In this document: positions 53,976-63,912 of the stretch, in pieces
Layout of the letters: each line of letters opens with the position of its first letter
Position numbering within the stretch: position 1 is the stretch's first letter
Origin: Bradyrhizobium daqingense
GTDB taxonomy: Bacteria > Pseudomonadota > Alphaproteobacteria > Rhizobiales > Xanthobacteraceae
NCBI RefSeq assembly: GCF_021044685.1
Contig: NZ_CP088014.1
Location: 992,001 to 1,056,000 of the forward strand
DNA length: 64,000 bases
Direction: 5' to 3'
Notes under the pieces: generated by a model
Told to the model about the DNA's origin: nothing
The model's database searches: none
What the model saw: the letters and a program-made list of their open reading frames with translations, nothing else
Program-made: the position numbers and the translations under genes

Positions 53976-54872
53976 ATGCGGCTCCTCATCGTCTCTGCGC
54001 TTCTTTCTTTGCTGGCGCTGGTTTCGTCGCCTTTGTGCGCTCAGGTCACGTTTGGGCCATCGGGCGCGGAGGGCGAGCCGTTGCGCCGGCAGGCGTGGCA
54101 CGTGCCGTCACCGGATACGCGCCTTGCCGCGCATGCCCTGCTGTTTCGCCCCTTAGGTGCCGGCCCGTTTCGGCTCGCGGTCATCGCGCACGCGTCGACG
54201 CAGAATGGCTTGCGTCGCGCGCAAATGCCGCAGCCGGAATACCGAGCGCTCACGGCGCATCTCGTCGCGCGCGGCTTTGCCGTGCTGGTGCCGGAGCGGC
54301 TCGGCCACGGCGCGACCGGTGGCCGCTATGTCGAGGACCAAGGCAGCTGCAGCGAGGCGGATTACGCACGATCGGCCCGTGCGACGGCCGATCAGATCTG
54401 GCTCGCGCTGGACTATCTGCGGAAGCAGGATTTCATCCGCAAGGATGCCGCCATCATAATCGGCCATTCCGCCGGCGGCTGGGGTGCGCTGGCGCTCGCC
54501 AATGCCGATCCGAAGGCGATCTCCGCCATCATTGCATTCGCGCCGGGGCGTGGTGGTCATGCCAATGACGAGCCGAACAAGATCTGCGCGCCGCACACGC
54601 TCCTCGGTGCCGCAGCCGAACTCGGCAAGGTCGCGCGCATTCCCGTCACATGGCTTGTTGCGGCTAATGACAGTTACTTCGCGCCGGCATTCTCTACAAA
54701 ACTGGTGGAGGCATTTCGCGGCACCGGCGGCAAGGTCGACTTCAATATCCTGCCATCCGTCGGCAACGAGGGGCATTGGATGATCGAGACCGAGGCCGGC
54801 GTCAACGCCGCAAGTAGCGACCTCGCACGCGCGCTGAACCCGCCGAAGCCAATGGCGACCAAGAAGCCATGA
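53976..54872 (+). CDS. Exported dienelactone-hydrolase-like alpha/beta hydrolase
   Basis: A 298-residue exported hydrolase. A signal peptide (MRLLIVSALLSLLALVSSPL, then CAQ, about 1-23) precedes an alpha/beta-hydrolase domain. VIAHASTQNG supplies the oxyanion region, GFAVLVPERLGHGATGGRYV the following strand, IIIGHSAGGWGALALA the nucleophile (S in GHSAG, about 175), and WLVAANDSYFAP plus NEGHWMIE the acid and histidine. The substrate is unknown. It opens a four-gene run: the DUF2269 gene overlaps its stop by four bases (ATGA). Confidence 0.85.
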   Translation: MRLLIVSALLSLLALVSSPLCAQVTFGPSGAEGEPLRRQAWHVPSPDTRLAAHALLFRPLGAGPFRLAVIAHASTQNGLRRAQMPQPEYRALTAHLVARGFAVLVPERLGHGATGGRYVEDQGSCSEADYARSARATADQIWLALDYLRKQDFIRKDAAIIIGHSAGGWGALALANADPKAISAIIAFAPGRGGHANDEPNKICAPHTLLGAAAELGKVARIPVTWLVAANDSYFAPAFSTKLVEAFRGTGGKVDFNILPSVGNEGHWMIETEAGVNAASSDLARALNPPKPMATKKP

Positions 54873-55336
54873 CGCTCTACTTTCTGGTCAAGTTTCTGCA
54901 TGTGCTCGGCGCCATCGTCATCCTCGGCACCGGGAGCGGCATCGCCTTCTTCATGCTGATGGCGCATCGCACGAACGATGCCGAGTTCATCGCCCGTACC
55001 GCTTCGGTCGTCGTGATTGCGGATGCAATTTTCACATTGTCGGCCGTGATCCTCCAGCCGGTCAGTGGCGGCCTGCTGATGATGCTGTCGGCGACGCCGA
55101 TCACCGAGCGCTGGCTGCTGGCGTCGCTCGCGCTCTATGCCGTCGCAGGCCTGTTCTGGATCCCCGTCGTCTTCATGCAGATCGAGATGCGCGACCTCGC
55201 CCGCAAGGCGGCCGGGCAGGGCGTCGCGCTTCCGCAGCGCTATTTCGACCTATTCCGCCGCTGGTTCGCATTCGGCTTCCCCGGGTTCGGGGCGACCATG
55301 CTGATCCTCTGGCTGATGATTGCAAAACCGTTTTGA
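54869..55336 (+). CDS. DUF2269 family membrane protein
   Basis: A 155-residue membrane protein with four hydrophobic helices (LYFLVKFLHVLGAIVILGTG at 3-22, then about 45-75, 85-105 and 132-152), a basic loop MQIEMRDLARKAAGQGVALP and closing FGATMLILWLMIAKPF. Family role unknown; a conserved His (FLHVLG) and acidic residues within helices could bind a metal or haem. ATG overlaps the previous stop, and the epimerase gene starts eight bases after its own stop. Confidence 0.87.
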   Translation: MTLYFLVKFLHVLGAIVILGTGSGIAFFMLMAHRTNDAEFIARTASVVVIADAIFTLSAVILQPVSGGLLMMLSATPITERWLLASLALYAVAGLFWIPVVFMQIEMRDLARKAAGQGVALPQRYFDLFRRWFAFGFPGFGATMLILWLMIAKPF

Positions 55337-55344
55337 GACGTGAG

Positions 55345-56664
55345 ATGAGTGAACGAACCATATTGGTCTTCGGCGCCTCCGGCCTGATCGGCCGTTTCGT
55401 TACCTGTGACCTACGCGCGCGTGGTTTTCGCGTCGTCGGTGTTGCGCGCAGCCTGTCGCCGGCGCAGCAGATGAGCGCGCTGGACATAGAGCTGCCGATC
55501 CTCACCCTCGATGCGGCCGCGCTGGCGCGTCTTCTCAGCGAGCACGCCGTCGACGTCGTGGTGAACTGCCTCGGCGTGCTCCAGGATGGCCCCGGCAGCG
55601 ACACCAATGCCGTGCATCGCGATTTCGTCGCGCGTCTCGTGGAGGCGATCGGCGATAGCGGTCGTGCCATCCGCCTGGTGCACATCTCCATCCCGGGAAT
55701 TGCAGAGGCCGACCGCACCGCCTTCGCCACGACCAAGCGCGAGGCCGAGCGTCTGATCGCGGCCTCCGGCATTCCCCACGCCATCCTGCGGCCCGGCCTC
55801 GTGGTCGCGCCATCGGCCTATGGCGGCAGCGCCATGCTGCGCGCGCTGGCCGCTCTCCCGATCGATCTGCCGGCGGCGGAGATGGCAACGCCGTTCCAGC
55901 CGGTCGCGGTCGGGGATATCTCGGCCACCATCGCCTGGCTCGCCGCGCGCGATACAGCGGACGTCGCGGTGAAAGCCGTGAGCTGGGACCTGATGCTCTC
56001 GGAGCCGGTTACCATGGCCGGCGTCGTCAAGCAGTTTCGCCTTGCGTTGGGCACCGAGGGCTGGCGGCGCCTCGCGATGCCGTCCTTCCTGCTCGATCTC
56101 GGCGCGAGAATCGGTGATTTGGCTTGCCACCTCGGTTGGATACCGCCGATGCGTTCCACCGCCATTGCCGAGCTGCGACGTGGCGTGCACGGTAATCCCT
56201 CGGCGTGGATCGCAGCGACCGGCATCGTGCCGAAGTTGTTGACCGAGACGATCGGGCGTCATCCCGCCGCCATCCAGGACAAATGGTTCGCGCGGCTGTT
56301 CCTGGCCAAGCCGCTGATCTTCGCAAGCCTTGTCGCCTTCTGGCTGGTCTCCGGCTTCATCGCATTGTTCGTGTCCTACCGCGCCGCCGCCGGCATCCTG
56401 ACCGCGCACAATTTTCCGCCTGCGCTGGTCGACCCCATCACCGTTGGCACCAGTTTGTTGGATATGAGCATCGGCGGATTGATCGCTTTCCGCCGGACCG
56501 CCGCGTTCGGACTCGTTGCGGGCATTCTGGCTTCGCTTGGGTATATGTTCGGTGCTGCGATCCTCACCCCCGATCTCTGGATTGAACCGCTTGGTGCACT
56601 GGTGAAAACAGGGCCGGCCATCGTGCTGATGCTGGTGGCGCTTCTGATGCTGGATAATCGCTGA
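55345..56664 (+). CDS. NAD(P)-binding epimerase-like protein with C-terminal DoxX-like membrane domain
   Basis: A 439-residue fusion. The N-terminal atypical SDR/NmrA-type Rossmann domain (about 1-280) begins TILVFGASGLIGRFVTCDLR and has DVVVNCLGVLQDG, AILRPGLVVAPSAYGGSAML and a QPVAVGDISATIAW segment; the usual YxxxK pair is not evident, so catalysis is doubtful. Four hydrophobic helices (about 310-435, DoxX-like) follow: LIFASLVAFWLVSGFIALFV, then LLDMSIGGLIAFRR, GLVAGILASLGYMFGAAILT and VLMLVALLML. It may act as a membrane-bound redox sensor or reductase. The DCC gene overlaps its stop by one base. Confidence 0.85.
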   Translation: MSERTILVFGASGLIGRFVTCDLRARGFRVVGVARSLSPAQQMSALDIELPILTLDAAALARLLSEHAVDVVVNCLGVLQDGPGSDTNAVHRDFVARLVEAIGDSGRAIRLVHISIPGIAEADRTAFATTKREAERLIAASGIPHAILRPGLVVAPSAYGGSAMLRALAALPIDLPAAEMATPFQPVAVGDISATIAWLAARDTADVAVKAVSWDLMLSEPVTMAGVVKQFRLALGTEGWRRLAMPSFLLDLGARIGDLACHLGWIPPMRSTAIAELRRGVHGNPSAWIAATGIVPKLLTETIGRHPAAIQDKWFARLFLAKPLIFASLVAFWLVSGFIALFVSYRAAAGILTAHNFPPALVDPITVGTSLLDMSIGGLIAFRRTAAFGLVAGILASLGYMFGAAILTPDLWIEPLGALVKTGPAIVLMLVALLMLDNR

Positions 56665-57071
56665 TGAGCACGTGGCCCGAAGATGACGTGATACTGTTCG
56701 ATGGCGTCTGCATCTTCTGTTCGCGCTGGGTGCGTTTCGTTGCCAAGCGCGATAAGGCGGGGCGGTTTCGTTTCACGCCGATTCAGTCGGATTACGGAGC
56801 GCGGCTCGCACGCACATTCGGCATCGACCCCGATGACCCCGACACCAACGCTGTGGTCCATGGCGGCGAGATGTTCATGAAATCGGACGCCGCGCTGACG
56901 GTACTGTCTCAACTCCCGCGCTGGGGCTGGGTCCGCGTCTTGTTCGCCGTGCCGAAGCCGATGCGGGACGCCGTGTACAGCCTCGTCGCGCGCAATCGCT
57001 ATCGCATTTTTGGGAAGTACGATGCGTGTTTCGTGCCCGATGCCGATTTGCGGGCGCGGGTGATCGAGTAG
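56664..57071 (+). CDS. DCC1-like (DUF393) thiol-disulphide oxidoreductase
   Basis: A 135-residue thioredoxin-like protein of the DCC family, named for its Asp-Cys-Cys motif. The family motif is seen in VILFDGVCIFCSRWVRFVAK (about 9-28), with DGVCxxC holding the redox cysteines, and RFTPIQSDYG and SDAALTVLSQL follow. It probably exchanges disulphides in the cytoplasm. It ends the four-gene operon; its ATG shares a base with the previous stop. A family B repeat follows. Confidence 0.88.
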   Translation: MSTWPEDDVILFDGVCIFCSRWVRFVAKRDKAGRFRFTPIQSDYGARLARTFGIDPDDPDTNAVVHGGEMFMKSDAALTVLSQLPRWGWVRVLFAVPKPMRDAVYSLVARNRYRIFGKYDACFVPDADLRARVIE

Positions 57072-57077
57072 TATTCT

Positions 57078-57163
57078 CGTCATTGCGAGGAGCGAAGCGA
57101 CGAAGCAATCCAGATCGCCCCTGCGGAGAGATTCTGGATTGCTTCGCTCCGCTCGCAATGACG
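57078..57163. repeat. Palindromic intergenic repeat, family B copy 2
   Basis: Starts CGTCATTGCGAGGAGCGAAG and ends CGCTCCGCTCGCAATGACG, with GAAGCAATCCAGA and TCTGGATTGCTTC inside, nearly identical to 19141-19226. It lies between the DCC gene and the convergent amine oxidase gene. Confidence 0.85.
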
Positions 57164-57173
57164 GAGCTTGCGG

Positions 57174-58421
57174 TTATTGCCTGCCGATCGCCGCCAGCAC
57201 TTCCTTCGCCGCCCGCTCCCCGCTGTCGCGCGCGCCGTGTGCGGTAGAGAAGAAGCTCGGCGACGTCGCCTCACCCGCGAAGAACAGCCGTCCATCCACC
57301 GGCGCGGCCAGCGCCGCACGGTCCCCCGCGTGCCCCGGCAGCGCGTGCGAATAGGAGCCGCGCGCGAACGGATCATGCGCCCAGCGCGATTCGTACAGCG
57401 GCGTCAGCTTTCGCCTGATATCGTTGCCGAGAAAGCCAGCGATCTCGTCGATGCTCTGCGCGGCGATGGCGCCTTCGCCGCCGTCTTCCAGCGCGCGGGC
57501 AAAGCTGCCGCCGAAGAAGCCTTCGATGCAGGGCTGGCCGAACGGGCGGATATGATAGGTGCCCATGTCGGTGCGCATGGTGGCGCCGCGCAGGTTTGCT
57601 TCCTTCGGGAAGGCCTCGGCATCGCTGAGCGCGAGCGTCACCTTGTCGTCGACACCGAGCGGCAGGCCGGAGGCGGCATCGACCTTGGCCGGCAAGGGCG
57701 GTGAAAAGCGGATCGCCTCATCGGCGATCAGATTGGTCGGGACGGTGACGATCGCCTTGTCCGCGGTGAGCGTGCCCTGCGAGGTCTCGATGCGCAGGCG
57801 CTTGCCGGAATGATCGATCAGCGTGACGTTGCAGCTCAGCGCCACCGGGCAAGCGGCGCCATAGGCGGCAATCAGCGCGCCATAGCCGCGCCGGACGCGC
57901 CAGTTGAGGTCGCTGTCCTCATAGGCGTCCCAGTCCAGCGTCGACATGTCCTTCAGTTCGCAGCCGTTGATGTAGGTTGAGATCGCATCGATCATCGGAT
58001 TCCAGCGATTGCCGGGCTCGAGGCTCAGGCTCGCAGGTTCGTCCTTGCCCTTCAGCGCGGCCTGCCAGAGGCGCTCGTAGAACGCGTCCATCGCGCGCAT
58101 GAAATCGTCGCGCTCGGCCTGCGGAAACGCATTGCCGAAGGCCCGCTCGCGCCACGGCGGCAGATTCGTGTTGAGCTCGAAACCGAGCTGACGTGCGATC
58201 GCGACGAAGGAGTTCTGGTCCGCCGAATGCAGCCAGCCGCAGCCGACGTCGAAGGTCACCTCAGGCGAGGCCTGCACGGTCCAGGCGCGGCCGCCGAGCC
58301 GGTTGCGCGCCTCCAGCACAATCGCGGATCGGCCGGACCCCGCCAGCGCGTTCGCGGCGCCGAGCCCGGCGGCACCGGCGCCGATGATCGCGATGTCGAC
58401 GGAGGCGGGAAGGGTAGGCAT
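57174..58421 (-). CDS. Flavin monoamine oxidase family protein
   Basis: A 415-residue FAD-dependent amine oxidase. The FAD motif IAIIGAGAAGLGAANALAGS (about 10-29), then LEARNRLGGRAWT, and the C-terminal FAD segment RLFFAGEATSPSFFSTAHGA (about 383-402) are typical. FDVGCGWLHSADQNSFVAIA fits the family's substrate-side region. It has no signal peptide, so it should act in the cytoplasm on an amine or polyamine. The ATG at 58421 is about ten residues before the FAD motif. Convergent with the DCC gene and 162 bases from the upstream typA stop. Confidence 0.9.
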   Translation of the reverse strand: MPTLPASVDIAIIGAGAAGLGAANALAGSGRSAIVLEARNRLGGRAWTVQASPEVTFDVGCGWLHSADQNSFVAIARQLGFELNTNLPPWRERAFGNAFPQAERDDFMRAMDAFYERLWQAALKGKDEPASLSLEPGNRWNPMIDAISTYINGCELKDMSTLDWDAYEDSDLNWRVRRGYGALIAAYGAACPVALSCNVTLIDHSGKRLRIETSQGTLTADKAIVTVPTNLIADEAIRFSPPLPAKVDAASGLPLGVDDKVTLALSDAEAFPKEANLRGATMRTDMGTYHIRPFGQPCIEGFFGGSFARALEDGGEGAIAAQSIDEIAGFLGNDIRRKLTPLYESRWAHDPFARGSYSHALPGHAGDRAALAAPVDGRLFFAGEATSPSFFSTAHGARDSGERAAKEVLAAIGRQ

Positions 58422-58464
58422 CGATTGGCTCTAGCACGTTGGCTGGGCGGCCACCACAAACGAG

Positions 58465-58569
58465 CTGTCATCACCCGCGAAAGCGGGTGATCCAGTATTC
58501 CAGAGAAAGCCGTGATCGAATCGAACGGCCGCGGCGTACTGGATTCCCCGCTTTCGCGGGGAATGACAG
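58465..58569. repeat. Palindromic intergenic repeat, family G
   Basis: CTGTCATCACCCGCGAAAGCG... and ...CGCTTTCGCGGGGAATGACAG form the outer dyad, with ATCCAGTA and TACTGGAT inside. It follows typA on the same strand. No second copy is in the window. Confidence 0.75.
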
Positions 58570-58583
58570 CTGGAATGGCGCTC

Positions 58584-60410
<1,827 letters not shown>

Positions 60411-60647
60411 GAGTGGGCTTCTTTGCGTTCGAACAATGGGTTAAGCGCGATCTCGCCGGTCGGACCGGGACCTCTTCTCGAAACAACGCTGGAAGACTGG
60501 AAACGGGCGCTCGCCGCCCAAAAGGGAAGCCCGGCCATATCGACCGGGCACCCTGCGCGTTGCGGCGCAATATATGCAAAAACCGCCAAAAAACAATGTG
60601 TTCTTTGGCGGTTGGTTGACTGAATTTTGTCCGGGAATCTCCGGTGC

Positions 60648-60944
60648 TTACGGCCCGGTCCGGGGATGGGGAGGAGCCTTCCGCCCCCTGATCGCCGCCC
60701 AGATCAGGGCGACCCCGCCGATGCCGATGACCAGCCCCAGAAAAATCAGCGACGCGATGTCGGATGGGATCTGCCCACCGTCGACCACCGACATTCCGCC
60801 GAAAAGCAGCGCACAGAAGCCGGGCAGCAGCATGATGATCCCAAAAACCACCATGAGTGCCGTCAGGCAGCCGTGCCGCTTTTGCATCGGCGGCGAGGGC
60901 GGCGGTACCGGGGGCGCCGGCGGCGGTGTGTCGCTGATGCTCAT
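60648..60944 (-). CDS. Small Pro-rich membrane protein of the radical SAM operon
   Basis: A 98-residue protein, unrecognised. A proline-rich cytoplasmic N-terminus (PPPAPPVPPPSPPM, about 7-20) is followed by two transmembrane helices (CLTALMVVFGIIMLLPGFCA, about 26-45, and IASLIFLGLVIGIGGVALIW, about 63-82) and a basic tail RGRKAPPHP. Its ATG overlaps the stop of the radical SAM gene by four bases (ATGA), showing translational coupling, so it probably works with that enzyme or the Lgt-like protein in the membrane. Confidence 0.8.
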   Translation of the reverse strand: MSISDTPPPAPPVPPPSPPMQKRHGCLTALMVVFGIIMLLPGFCALLFGGMSVVDGGQIPSDIASLIFLGLVIGIGGVALIWAAIRGRKAPPHPRTGP

Positions 60945-62371
60945 CCCTGCAGGACTCCTTCGCTCGCCTGCGCGGTCAGCGCCGCGCGGATGCCGTCGAT
61001 CTTGCCGTTGCGGTAGAACAGATTGTAGGTGTCGAACGGAATGATCGCGCCCTGCTCCGTCACGAAATGGATGCAGCTGCGCTTGACGTTGCCGACGCAG
61101 AAATTGAAGCGGTCGAGGAATTGCACGATGGTGACGCGGAAGACATTCTCGTACGAGAGCCCGTCCGGCACCTGAAAGCTCGGCAGGCAGCACAGCAATT
61201 CGCAGACCCGTTCGCTGGTGTTCAATGGCCCCGACGACAGCGAGAACAGATCGACGAATTTTTCCCGCAGCACCGGATATTTTTCCGGGCTGATCGTGTT
61301 GGGCATCACCGCCACCAGCTGCTCCTGCGGTATCAGCGAGGTCAGCGGCAGCACCTTCTCGCCGTTGCGCAGGCCGTAGCCGATCGAGATGCTCTCGGGA
61401 TTGCAGGGCAGCGGGATCATGTCCTTGTCGCCGAACACGCCGGTCTCGACGACGCGCTGACGGATCTCCGATAGCATGATGCGGTCGGTGTTCTTGTCGA
61501 AATTCTCGTTGCGGCCGGCGTCCTGCACCGGCTGCAGCGTGACGCCGCGCACGCATTTCCATGTCAATGCATGGCGGACGATGTCGCCGATCTCGGCATC
61601 GTTGACGCCGCGCTTGATGGTCGCCACCAGCGTGGTCGACACGCCAAAATGCTCGAGATTCTCCAGCGCCTGCTGGCGGATCTTGCGCAAATCCGCGCCG
61701 CGCAGATTGATCAGGGCGTCGCGCTGCAGCGAATCGAACTGCAGATAGACCTCCAGCCCGCGCCTGTTCTCGGCGAGCCGCGCCACGAAATCCTTCTCGC
61801 GGGCGATGCGCAGGCCGTTGGTGTTGATCATGACGTGACGTATCGGCCGTGCGCGCACGGCGTCCAATATCTCGAAGAAATCCGGGTGCAGCGTCGGCTC
61901 GCCGCCTGAGATCTGCACGAGGTCGGGCTCGCCTTCGCTGGCGACCAGCGCGTCCAGCATACGCTCGACCTTCGCGAGCGGTGTGAAGCGGGTTCGGGCG
62001 GGCGAGGATTCGGCGAAGCAGACCGGGCAGGTGAGATTGCAGTGCTCGGTGATCTCGATCAGCGCCAGGCAGGAGTGCTGCTCGTGGTCGGCGCAGAGGC
62101 CGCAATCATAGGGGCAGCCGAATTCCGTGCGTTGCTGGAATTGCAGCGGGCGGTCGCCGGGCTTGATGAAATCCTTGCACAGGCGCCAATAGGCGGCGTC
62201 CGTCGACACCAGCGTCGACTGCACGCCGTGCTGCTTGCAGCGCTTTTCGTACCAGACCTCGTTACCGAGAATCTGGATCTTGGTCGGCACCAGCGTCAGG
62301 CAGTTCTCGCAGAGAGACTGGGTCTGCCCCCAGAAGATATAGGGACGCGACTTACGCAGCGGCGCGTTCAT
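60941..62371 (-). CDS. Cys-rich radical SAM enzyme, tetraether-synthase (Tes/MJ0619)-like
   Basis: A 476-residue radical SAM protein. The SAM cluster motif CNLTCPVCFA gives C111, C115 and C118 (CxxxCxxC), and ISGGEPTLHPDFF (about 155-167) is the GGEP SAM-binding site. It also has an N-terminal metal-site region, CENC (C21, C24), C45 and CPYDCGLC...C (C86, C90, C93, C101), and C-terminal cysteines (C323, C390, C394, C395, C425, C433). This layout resembles archaeal MJ0619/Tes, reported to join lipid tails in tetraethers, and relatives once called pterin methylases. Bacterial substrates are unknown. The Lgt-like gene overlaps its start by 20 bases and a small membrane protein follows. Confidence 0.8.
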   Translation of the reverse strand: MNAPLRKSRPYIFWGQTQSLCENCLTLVPTKIQILGNEVWYEKRCKQHGVQSTLVSTDAAYWRLCKDFIKPGDRPLQFQQRTEFGCPYDCGLCADHEQHSCLALIEITEHCNLTCPVCFAESSPARTRFTPLAKVERMLDALVASEGEPDLVQISGGEPTLHPDFFEILDAVRARPIRHVMINTNGLRIAREKDFVARLAENRRGLEVYLQFDSLQRDALINLRGADLRKIRQQALENLEHFGVSTTLVATIKRGVNDAEIGDIVRHALTWKCVRGVTLQPVQDAGRNENFDKNTDRIMLSEIRQRVVETGVFGDKDMIPLPCNPESISIGYGLRNGEKVLPLTSLIPQEQLVAVMPNTISPEKYPVLREKFVDLFSLSSGPLNTSERVCELLCCLPSFQVPDGLSYENVFRVTIVQFLDRFNFCVGNVKRSCIHFVTEQGAIIPFDTYNLFYRNGKIDGIRAALTAQASEGVLQG

Positions 62372-63068
62372 GCAGGGATCTCGCTTTGGGCGCCGTCGCC
62401 AGTATGACGACGGCGTAGAGCAGGATGGACAGCGACAGCAGGTGAAACAGCGTGAACGGGCCGATCAGCGTGCCATAGGGCTTGAGGAATTCCCACAGGA
62501 AGCGCTGCGCTCCATAATAGACAAGGACGAGGTAGAAACCATTGGTGACCACAAATCCGTTCCGGTTCAAGACCGTCGCGACATAGAAGGTCGCGAACAG
62601 GGCCATGGCCGCGCTCTCGTAGAGCTGCACGGGATGACGAAGGACGCCATCGCCGAAATCATGGGCCCAGGGCAGCGTGGTCGGCGTACCGTAGGTGAAG
62701 TCGTCGAGGCCCGCGAAGTAGCAGCCGAGCCGGCCGATCGCGATGCCGAGCGCCAGCGGTAGTGCAAAGCGGGCACCGGTTCGTACGGTTATACCCGCCG
62801 ACCATTTGTAGAGCTCGATCGCCACGATGCCGCCCGCGAGCGCGCCCTCAACCGACCGTGCAATGCCGCTCTGGCCCGACAGCCATAGATTGGCTGAGCC
62901 GAACCCATAGGCGCCGAGGCCTGCGCCGAACACCAACGCGGCGATGTAGGGCATTTCGAAGGCTTGCGCCGGAAACGCCAGGCGGCGCCGCGACAGCCAA
63001 TAGACGGCAGCGGCCGCCACCAGCCACGCCGCGATGTCGAAGATGGTGTGAAGGAAAGCCCCGCCCAT
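62352..63068 (-). CDS. Divergent Lgt-family (prolipoprotein diacylglyceryl transferase-like) membrane protein
   Basis: A 238-residue protein with about seven transmembrane helices and an Lgt-like core. IGRLGCYFAG (112-120) corresponds to the GRxGN motif, HPVQLYE (145-151) to the HPxQLYE motif, and RFLWEFLKP (189-197) keeps the Arg and Glu of RFLVEF. Residues that canonical Lgt uses differ: the Asn after GRxG is Cys, the later Glu is Leu, and the HGG segment reads VEGALAGG. It is therefore probably not a prolipoprotein transferase. Its stop overlaps the radical SAM start, so the two are one operon. Confidence 0.78.
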   Translation of the reverse strand: MGGAFLHTIFDIAAWLVAAAAVYWLSRRRLAFPAQAFEMPYIAALVFGAGLGAYGFGSANLWLSGQSGIARSVEGALAGGIVAIELYKWSAGITVRTGARFALPLALGIAIGRLGCYFAGLDDFTYGTPTTLPWAHDFGDGVLRHPVQLYESAAMALFATFYVATVLNRNGFVVTNGFYLVLVYYGAQRFLWEFLKPYGTLIGPFTLFHLLSLSILLYAVVILATAPKARSLHERAAA

Positions 63069-63147
63069 GCGGGCATAGTAGCGCAGGTTGGGGCTGCGCG
63101 GGATAGTGCGCCCGCCTCCTCTTCACGGCGGACGAGTGGACGGCCCG

Positions 63148-63912
63148 CTATCCCGCCTCCCGCTCCTCAGTGGGATAGACCCCGCGCAGCACCTCCTCGA
63201 AATGCATCTTCACGGCGTCGTTGCAGAGGCAGGCGCGCATGCGCAGGCCATCGCGGCTACGGACCAGGATCGAGCCGCGCCGGGTGTCGAGCACGCCTTC
63301 GGCCTTGAACGACTGCAGCACGCGGCTCGCATAGCTGCGGCCCACCCCGAGCAGCGTTGCAAGCTGCTCATGTGTCAGCGGCACGCTGTGCTCGTCGCCG
63401 GTCCGCTCCATCGCGGCCAGGATCCATTTGGCCGTGCGCTGTTCGATCGAGTGGATGGCGTTGCAGGCGGTCGACTGGAAGATCTGCGCCAGCATGCAGT
63501 CGGCATAGCGGGCGAAGATGTTGCGCAACGACGGCGAGCGCGCCTTGGCTGCTTCCAGCTTGCCGACGTGAATGCGCGCAAACGGCCCGCCGAACTTCAC
63601 GCAGATGCGGGTATAGGCCGGCAAAAATCCCTCGCTGACGATGCCACCCACCGCGCCTTCACGGCCGACCAGAATGGTCTCGACATCGCGGCCGTCCTCG
63701 TTGGGGACGAGAAAAGTCGCGAGCGAGGGGCCACAGGGGAAGTGGACGACCTGGACGTCGTCGCCGGGATTGTACAGCAGCTGGCCGGCCGCGCAGTCCT
63801 CGAAGGAGACGTGCGATGCGAGCAGTGCGTAGTCTGCCGCGCGCAGGCGCCGTAACAGATTGTTGGCCGGTCGGCTCTCGACCTCGTTCGTACTGCCGAT
63901 ACGCGCATCCAT
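63148..63912 (-). CDS. Crp/Fnr family transcriptional regulator
   Basis: A 254-residue regulator with a cyclic-nucleotide-type sensor domain (about 20-150, including FEDCAAGQLLYNPGDDVQVV) and a C-terminal winged helix whose recognition region is LTHEQLATLLGVGRSYASRV (about 180-199). Cysteines at FEDC, FPCG, ICVKF, YADCML and STACNA do not form the FNR iron-sulphur pattern that I know, so the signal is unclear. The ATG at 63912 has an AGGGG site. It lies 80 bases upstream of the Lgt-like operon on the same strand and may control or belong to it. Confidence 0.87.
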   Translation of the reverse strand: MDARIGSTNEVESRPANNLLRRLRAADYALLASHVSFEDCAAGQLLYNPGDDVQVVHFPCGPSLATFLVPNEDGRDVETILVGREGAVGGIVSEGFLPAYTRICVKFGGPFARIHVGKLEAAKARSPSLRNIFARYADCMLAQIFQSTACNAIHSIEQRTAKWILAAMERTGDEHSVPLTHEQLATLLGVGRSYASRVLQSFKAEGVLDTRRGSILVRSRDGLRMRACLCNDAVKMHFEEVLRGVYPTEEREAG

